NCBI GenBank assembly: GCA_963810615.1
Contig: CAWEOA010000007.1
Coordinates: 1-64,000 of the forward strand
Direction of reading: 5' to 3'
DNA: 64,000 bases
Source: JARRQJ01 sp963810615
GTDB taxonomy: Bacteria > Pseudomonadota > Gammaproteobacteria > DRLM01
Below, one piece after another: positions 60,400-64,000 of this stretch. The stretch's first letter is position 1, and every line of letters begins with the position of its first letter. Position numbers and translations under genes: made by a program. A model generated the notes under the pieces. The model saw nothing but the letters and a program-made list of their open reading frames with translations. It had not been told where the DNA came from and made no database searches.

Positions 60400-63063
60400 T
60401 CAGCGGTTTTGTCCGGGGGTGTCGATGTAATCGGAGATGCTCTGGCGCAGACATGCAAATTGCCCCTCTCCGCTAAGCGGCTTGTTGTCCTTGTCGGTGA
60501 TGAAGAAGGTGTCTTCCACGCGGGCGCCGAAGGTGGTGATTTTGGCGTTGTGCAATCGCACGCCGCACTCGACCAAGGCCTGGCCGATGCGGGATAACAG
60601 GCCGGGCCGATCGACGGTCAAGACCTCCACGATAGTGCGATCATTGGCTTCGTCGGTGGAGAAATCGATCTCGGTCTGGATAGCGAAGTGCTTGAACAAG
60701 CGCGGCTGGCGGCGCGTTAGCGTGAAATCGCGATCGAGGTCGGTGAGGCGCTGTTGCAGCTTGTTGTAGATGTCCAGCTCGCGGTGGGCGTTACTGATGG
60801 GCTGGCCGGTGTCCTCCAATACGGTATAGGTATCCAGGGTCAGGCCGTTTTTGGCCGCGATGATGCGCGCATCGACGATATTGAGTCCCAATTGATCCAG
60901 GACTTGCGTCGTGCGCGCGAACAGGCGGTCGTCGGTCGCCGTGTGGATGAAGATCTCGGTGCCGCCGCGCTTGCCTTGGTGGCGGATCATGATCATGGGG
61001 AATTTGCCGTTCTCCATGTTGAGGATCCCCTGGGTGTGCCAGGCGATCTCGTCGGCGGAATAACGCAGGAAATAATCATCATCGAATTCCCGCCACAGAT
61101 TATCGATGGCGGCGGAATCTACCTTGCGGGCCTTGATGAGTTGCCGCGCCTCAATGCGGGTTTCATCGATGCGCTCGGCCTGATCGATGGGGTTTTCCAG
61201 GCCGCGCCGCAGTACCCGCATGGTAGCAGTATACAGTTCCAACAGCAGGGTATCCTTCCAGCTGTTCCACAGGCCGGGGTTGGTACCGCGGATATCGGCG
61301 ACGGTGAGCAGATACAGATAATTCAAACGCTGGGGACCGCGCACCGTCATGGCAAATTCGGTGATGACTTCGGGGTCCGAGATGTCCTTGCGCTGCGAGG
61401 TCATGGACATGATGAGGTGATTGCGGACCAGCCATGCCACCAGGCGGGCGTCGTAGAGGCTCAGGCCGTGATGCAGGCAGAAATCGAGCGACTCTTGCTC
61501 GCCCAGTTCGGAGTGATCGCCGCCGCGGCCCTTGGCGATGTCGTGAAAGATCGCCGCCAGGGTGAGGATCTCCTGCTTGGGGATATGGTTCTGCATGAGT
61601 TCGCTGCACAGGGGGAATTCCTTAACGAACTCCGCATGGGCGAAACGCCGTAGATTACGCACCACGGTGAGTGTGTGTTCGTCCACGGTATAGACGTGGA
61701 ACAGGTCGTATTGCATCAGGCCGACGATATGGCCGAAGGCGGGCAGATAGGCCGCCAACACACCGTAGCGATTCATGCGTTTGAGTTGTTCGGTGACGCC
61801 GCGCGCCTGGCGCAGGATCTCCATGAACAGGCTGCGGTGGCGTAGATCCTGGCGATAATTTTCGTCGATGAGATGGGTATGATTGCGCAGCAGGCGGATG
61901 GTGGTGGCGCGCACGCCCTTGAGCTCCGGGTGTTGCTGCAGTAGCAGAAACATCTCCAGCATGGCGAAGGGGTAACGCCGAAACACCCCTTCGTTGCGGA
62001 CCTCGATGAAACCCTTGCGGTTTTGGAAGCGCTTATTGATGATCGCCGGTACGCCGGGATCGGAAACATAGAGGATCGCCTCTTCGAAGAGTTGCAGCAG
62101 CATCTCGTTGAGGCGGCTCAATTCCATCACCGTGCGGTAATAGCGTTTCATGAATTGTTCGACGGCCAGGCTGGGGCCGTTATCGCGGTAGCCGAATTGT
62201 TCGGCGAGGGTGCGTTGATAGTCGAACAGCAGGCGGTCCTCGCGGCGCCCGGTCAAGCTGTGCAGGGCGAAACGGATTTGCCACAGAAAATCCTGGCCCT
62301 CGGCCAGCGCCTGGTATTCGGCGCTGGTGAGAAAATGGTGTTCCACCAGTTCATCCAGGGCTTTGGCACCGAAATGACGTTTCGCCACCCAGGCGATAAT
62401 CTGGATGTCCCGCAATCCGCCTGGACCTTCCTTGATATTGGGTTCCAGATTGTAGGCGGTGTCGTGATACTTGTGATGGCGCGAGACCTGTTCCAACAGC
62501 TTGGCCTGGAAGAAACGCCGGCTGGGCCAGATGTTCTCGGGGGAGACCGCGTTCTGCATTGCCGCGAACAGCTCGGCAGAGCCGGCCAGGAAGCGGCATT
62601 CCATGAGGTTGGTGACCACGGTGATGTCCTTGCCGGCCTCTTCGGCACATTCCGCCACGGTGCGCACGCTGTGTCCCATTTCCAGGCCGATGTCCCATAA
62701 ATAAGTGATGAACTTTTCGATGGGCGCGCATACGGGGCCGCGGCACTCGGGGGTTACCAGGATTTGCAGATCGATATCCGAGCCGGGATGGAGTTCGCCG
62801 CGACCGTAACCACCCACCGCCACCAGGGCGAAGTCGGTATTGTCGCCGGGCATGGTCTGGCGCCAGATATTGCGTAGCAGATCGTCGATGAGCTGCGCGC
62901 GGCGATGCACCAGATCGGCGACCGGCGTCCCGTGCAAGAAGGCGTCTTTGATCTGTTGTTGGGCGTCCTTTAAGGCGGCGCGTACTACGGCGACCGGATT
63001 ATTCGCTTGCGCCAAAGTGGCATCAAATTCCGGATTGTCGAAGGGGTGAGGTGCGATGGTCAC
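60400..63063 (-). CDS. glnD: Bifunctional uridylyltransferase/uridylyl-removing enzyme GlnD
   Basis: This is the primary nitrogen sensor. It uridylylates PII proteins at low glutamine and removes UMP at high glutamine. It has 887 residues against 890 in E. coli. The nucleotidyltransferase domain has VAVGGYGRGELHPGSDIDLQ (GG...DxD). The PII-UR region has PNIKEGPGGLRDIQII. The HD hydrolase domain has LAAIFHDIAKGRGGDHSELG. Two C-terminal ACT domains (from MIMIRHQGKRGGTEIFIHT, and IVEVLTVDRPGLLSRIGQAL) bind glutamine. It follows map by 40 bases, as usual in gammaproteobacteria. Confidence 0.97.
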   Translation of the reverse strand: MTIAPHPFDNPEFDATLAQANNPVAVVRAALKDAQQQIKDAFLHGTPVADLVHRRAQLIDDLLRNIWRQTMPGDNTDFALVAVGGYGRGELHPGSDIDLQILVTPECRGPVCAPIEKFITYLWDIGLEMGHSVRTVAECAEEAGKDITVVTNLMECRFLAGSAELFAAMQNAVSPENIWPSRRFFQAKLLEQVSRHHKYHDTAYNLEPNIKEGPGGLRDIQIIAWVAKRHFGAKALDELVEHHFLTSAEYQALAEGQDFLWQIRFALHSLTGRREDRLLFDYQRTLAEQFGYRDNGPSLAVEQFMKRYYRTVMELSRLNEMLLQLFEEAILYVSDPGVPAIINKRFQNRKGFIEVRNEGVFRRYPFAMLEMFLLLQQHPELKGVRATTIRLLRNHTHLIDENYRQDLRHRSLFMEILRQARGVTEQLKRMNRYGVLAAYLPAFGHIVGLMQYDLFHVYTVDEHTLTVVRNLRRFAHAEFVKEFPLCSELMQNHIPKQEILTLAAIFHDIAKGRGGDHSELGEQESLDFCLHHGLSLYDARLVAWLVRNHLIMSMTSQRKDISDPEVITEFAMTVRGPQRLNYLYLLTVADIRGTNPGLWNSWKDTLLLELYTATMRVLRRGLENPIDQAERIDETRIEARQLIKARKVDSAAIDNLWREFDDDYFLRYSADEIAWHTQGILNMENGKFPMIMIRHQGKRGGTEIFIHTATDDRLFARTTQVLDQLGLNIVDARIIAAKNGLTLDTYTVLEDTGQPISNAHRELDIYNKLQQRLTDLDRDFTLTRRQPRLFKHFAIQTEIDFSTDEANDRTIVEVLTVDRPGLLSRIGQALVECGVRLHNAKITTFGARVEDTFFITDKDNKPLSGEGQFACLRQSISDYIDTPGQNR

Positions 63064-63103
63064 GAGTGCCGTTGCCGCCTGGTGGTCGTCATGTCACATT
63101 CTA

Positions 63104-63871
63104 TCAGAGGGAGTCTTCCTGGAGTTTGGTCAGAACCTCGAAGCCGTCGTCGGTAACCAATATCGTATGTTCCCATTGCGCCGACAGGCTGTGGTCCTTG
63201 GTCACCACCGTCCAGTTGTCCGGCATGAGCTTAACCTGGCGTTTGCCGGCGTTGATCATGGGTTCGATGGTGAAGATCAGGCCCGGTTCCAATATCAGGC
63301 CGGTGCCGGGTTTGCCGTAGTGCAGGACCTGGGGTTCTTCGTGAAACTGGCGACCGATACCGTGGCCGCAGTATTCGCGCACCACCGAGAAATTCTCGGA
63401 CTCGGCATGGTCCTGGATGGCGTAGCCGATGTCGCCGAGGCGCACCCCCGGTCTGACCATTTCGATGCCGACGCACATGCATTCATGGCTGACCTGCACC
63501 AGGCGCCGCGCCATGGGCGAGACTTGGCCGATGCAGAACATCTTGCTGGTGTCGCCGTGATAGCCGTCTTTAATCACCGTAATATCGATATTGACGATAT
63601 CACCTTGTTTAAGAATGCGTTTTCCGGGTATGCCGTGGCACACCTGGTGATTGATCGAGGTGCAGATGGACTTGGGAAAGCCGTGGTAATTGAGCGGCGC
63701 CGGGATGGCCTGCTGGGTATCGACGATATAGTCGTGGCAGATGCGGTCCAATTCTTCGGTGGTGATCCCGGCTTGGACATGGGGGCGGATCATGTTCAGG
63801 ACATCGGCCGCCAGCCGGCCCGCCACCCGCATCTTCTCGATTTCATCCGCTGTCTTGATGCTTACCGCCAT
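63104..63871 (-). CDS. map: Methionine aminopeptidase, type I
   Basis: This removes the initiator methionine from nascent proteins. It has 255 residues. The five metal ligands are visible: Asp in NIDITVIKDGYHGDTSKMF (two Asp), His in CGHGIGRQFHEEPQVLHYG, Glu in FTIEPMINAG and Glu in QWEHTILV. The substrate His of HGFPKSICTSINHQVCHG is kept. It heads the map-glnD-rrtA transcript. In related genomes rpsB and tsf diverge from map; the 129 bases from here to the window end show no gene, so rpsB would have to begin beyond it. Confidence 0.96.
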   Translation of the reverse strand: MAVSIKTADEIEKMRVAGRLAADVLNMIRPHVQAGITTEELDRICHDYIVDTQQAIPAPLNYHGFPKSICTSINHQVCHGIPGKRILKQGDIVNIDITVIKDGYHGDTSKMFCIGQVSPMARRLVQVSHECMCVGIEMVRPGVRLGDIGYAIQDHAESENFSVVREYCGHGIGRQFHEEPQVLHYGKPGTGLILEPGLIFTIEPMINAGKRQVKLMPDNWTVVTKDHSLSAQWEHTILVTDDGFEVLTKLQEDSL

Positions 63872-64000
63872 TCAATATAACTCTCTGTCATGTAAGAATA
63901 ATTCCCAAAGCGCGTGCTGCGGAGACTGTTCGAAAGAGGCTGCTCCGGCGCTGATATTACCGTTATCCTAGTTTCTATGTCAGCTATTATCAGGCCGCCG

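Noticed and set aside
63872..64000. Start of rpsB or its leader at the right edge
   Set aside because: The 129 bases show no start codon with rpsB-like continuation and no leader structure I can support.

Overview
The window reads as a chromosomal segment of a GC-rich gammaproteobacterium. The gene content and order support this: ilvI-ilvH-ilvC followed by psd/pssA and leuA, and a map-glnD-dapC-dapD-yffB-dapE cluster of the kind seen in Pseudomonas and its relatives. A gene for a fused outer-membrane cytochrome-porin (Cyc2-like) next to a cytochrome c5-type gene hints at a lithotrophic or electron-uptake lifestyle, but I cannot name a species. I saw no rRNA, tRNA, CRISPR array or insertion sequence.

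Positions 1-22764 hold the 3' part of one enormous repetitive surface-protein gene whose start lies left of the window. Its last 16 kb are a single open frame of 5360 codons. The first 6.7 kb are the same coding sequence broken by five small insertions. If these are repaired, the window encodes about 7,580 residues of the protein. It is built from 62-residue units carrying RTX-like GGxGxDxF motifs, two longer modules (about 160 and about 110 residues), recent DNA-level amplifications (186, 195, 222 and 726 bp, plus roughly 1.55 and 1.91 kb superrepeats), and a C-terminal region with a different repeat class resembling filamentous-haemagglutinin-type beta-helices. A small ORF and an outer-membrane-barrel-like protein follow.

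Positions 24-33.9 kb carry tesA diverging from a ybbA-ybbP ABC system, a dienelactone-hydrolase-fold protein with altered catalytic residues, the ilvIHC branched-chain amino acid operon ending in a strong terminator, and a phosphatidylserine-decarboxylase-like gene that has lost its self-cleavage site, directly before pssA. Positions 34-40 kb carry leuA, a family 4 type uracil-DNA glycosylase, rimI, uup, a YgjP-like metallopeptidase and a small unknown gene.

Positions 40-50.4 kb hold two paralogous lipoproteins, methionine-salvage mtnD-mtnC, an unrelated lipoprotein, dusA, aroE with an overlapping unknown gene, a YadGH-type ABC exporter, a PilZ protein and a small membrane protein. Positions 50.4-52.4 kb are the AT-richer cytochrome island: a c5-type cytochrome, then the Cyc2-like cytochrome-porin. 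Positions 52.4-54.9 kb hold a gene-poor stretch with a REP-like hairpin, radA, a MITE-like element and a second PilZ protein. Positions 55-63.9 kb are the lysine/nitrogen cluster: dapE, yffB, dapD and dapC on the minus strand, a plus-strand EamA transporter, and then map-glnD-rhombosortase on the minus strand.

The items I would look at first are the Cyc2-like protein with its cytochrome neighbour, the catalytically degenerate PSD-like protein inside a lipid operon, the dienelactone-hydrolase fold with Cys-to-Asp and His-to-Arg changes, and the repeat architecture of the giant gene.
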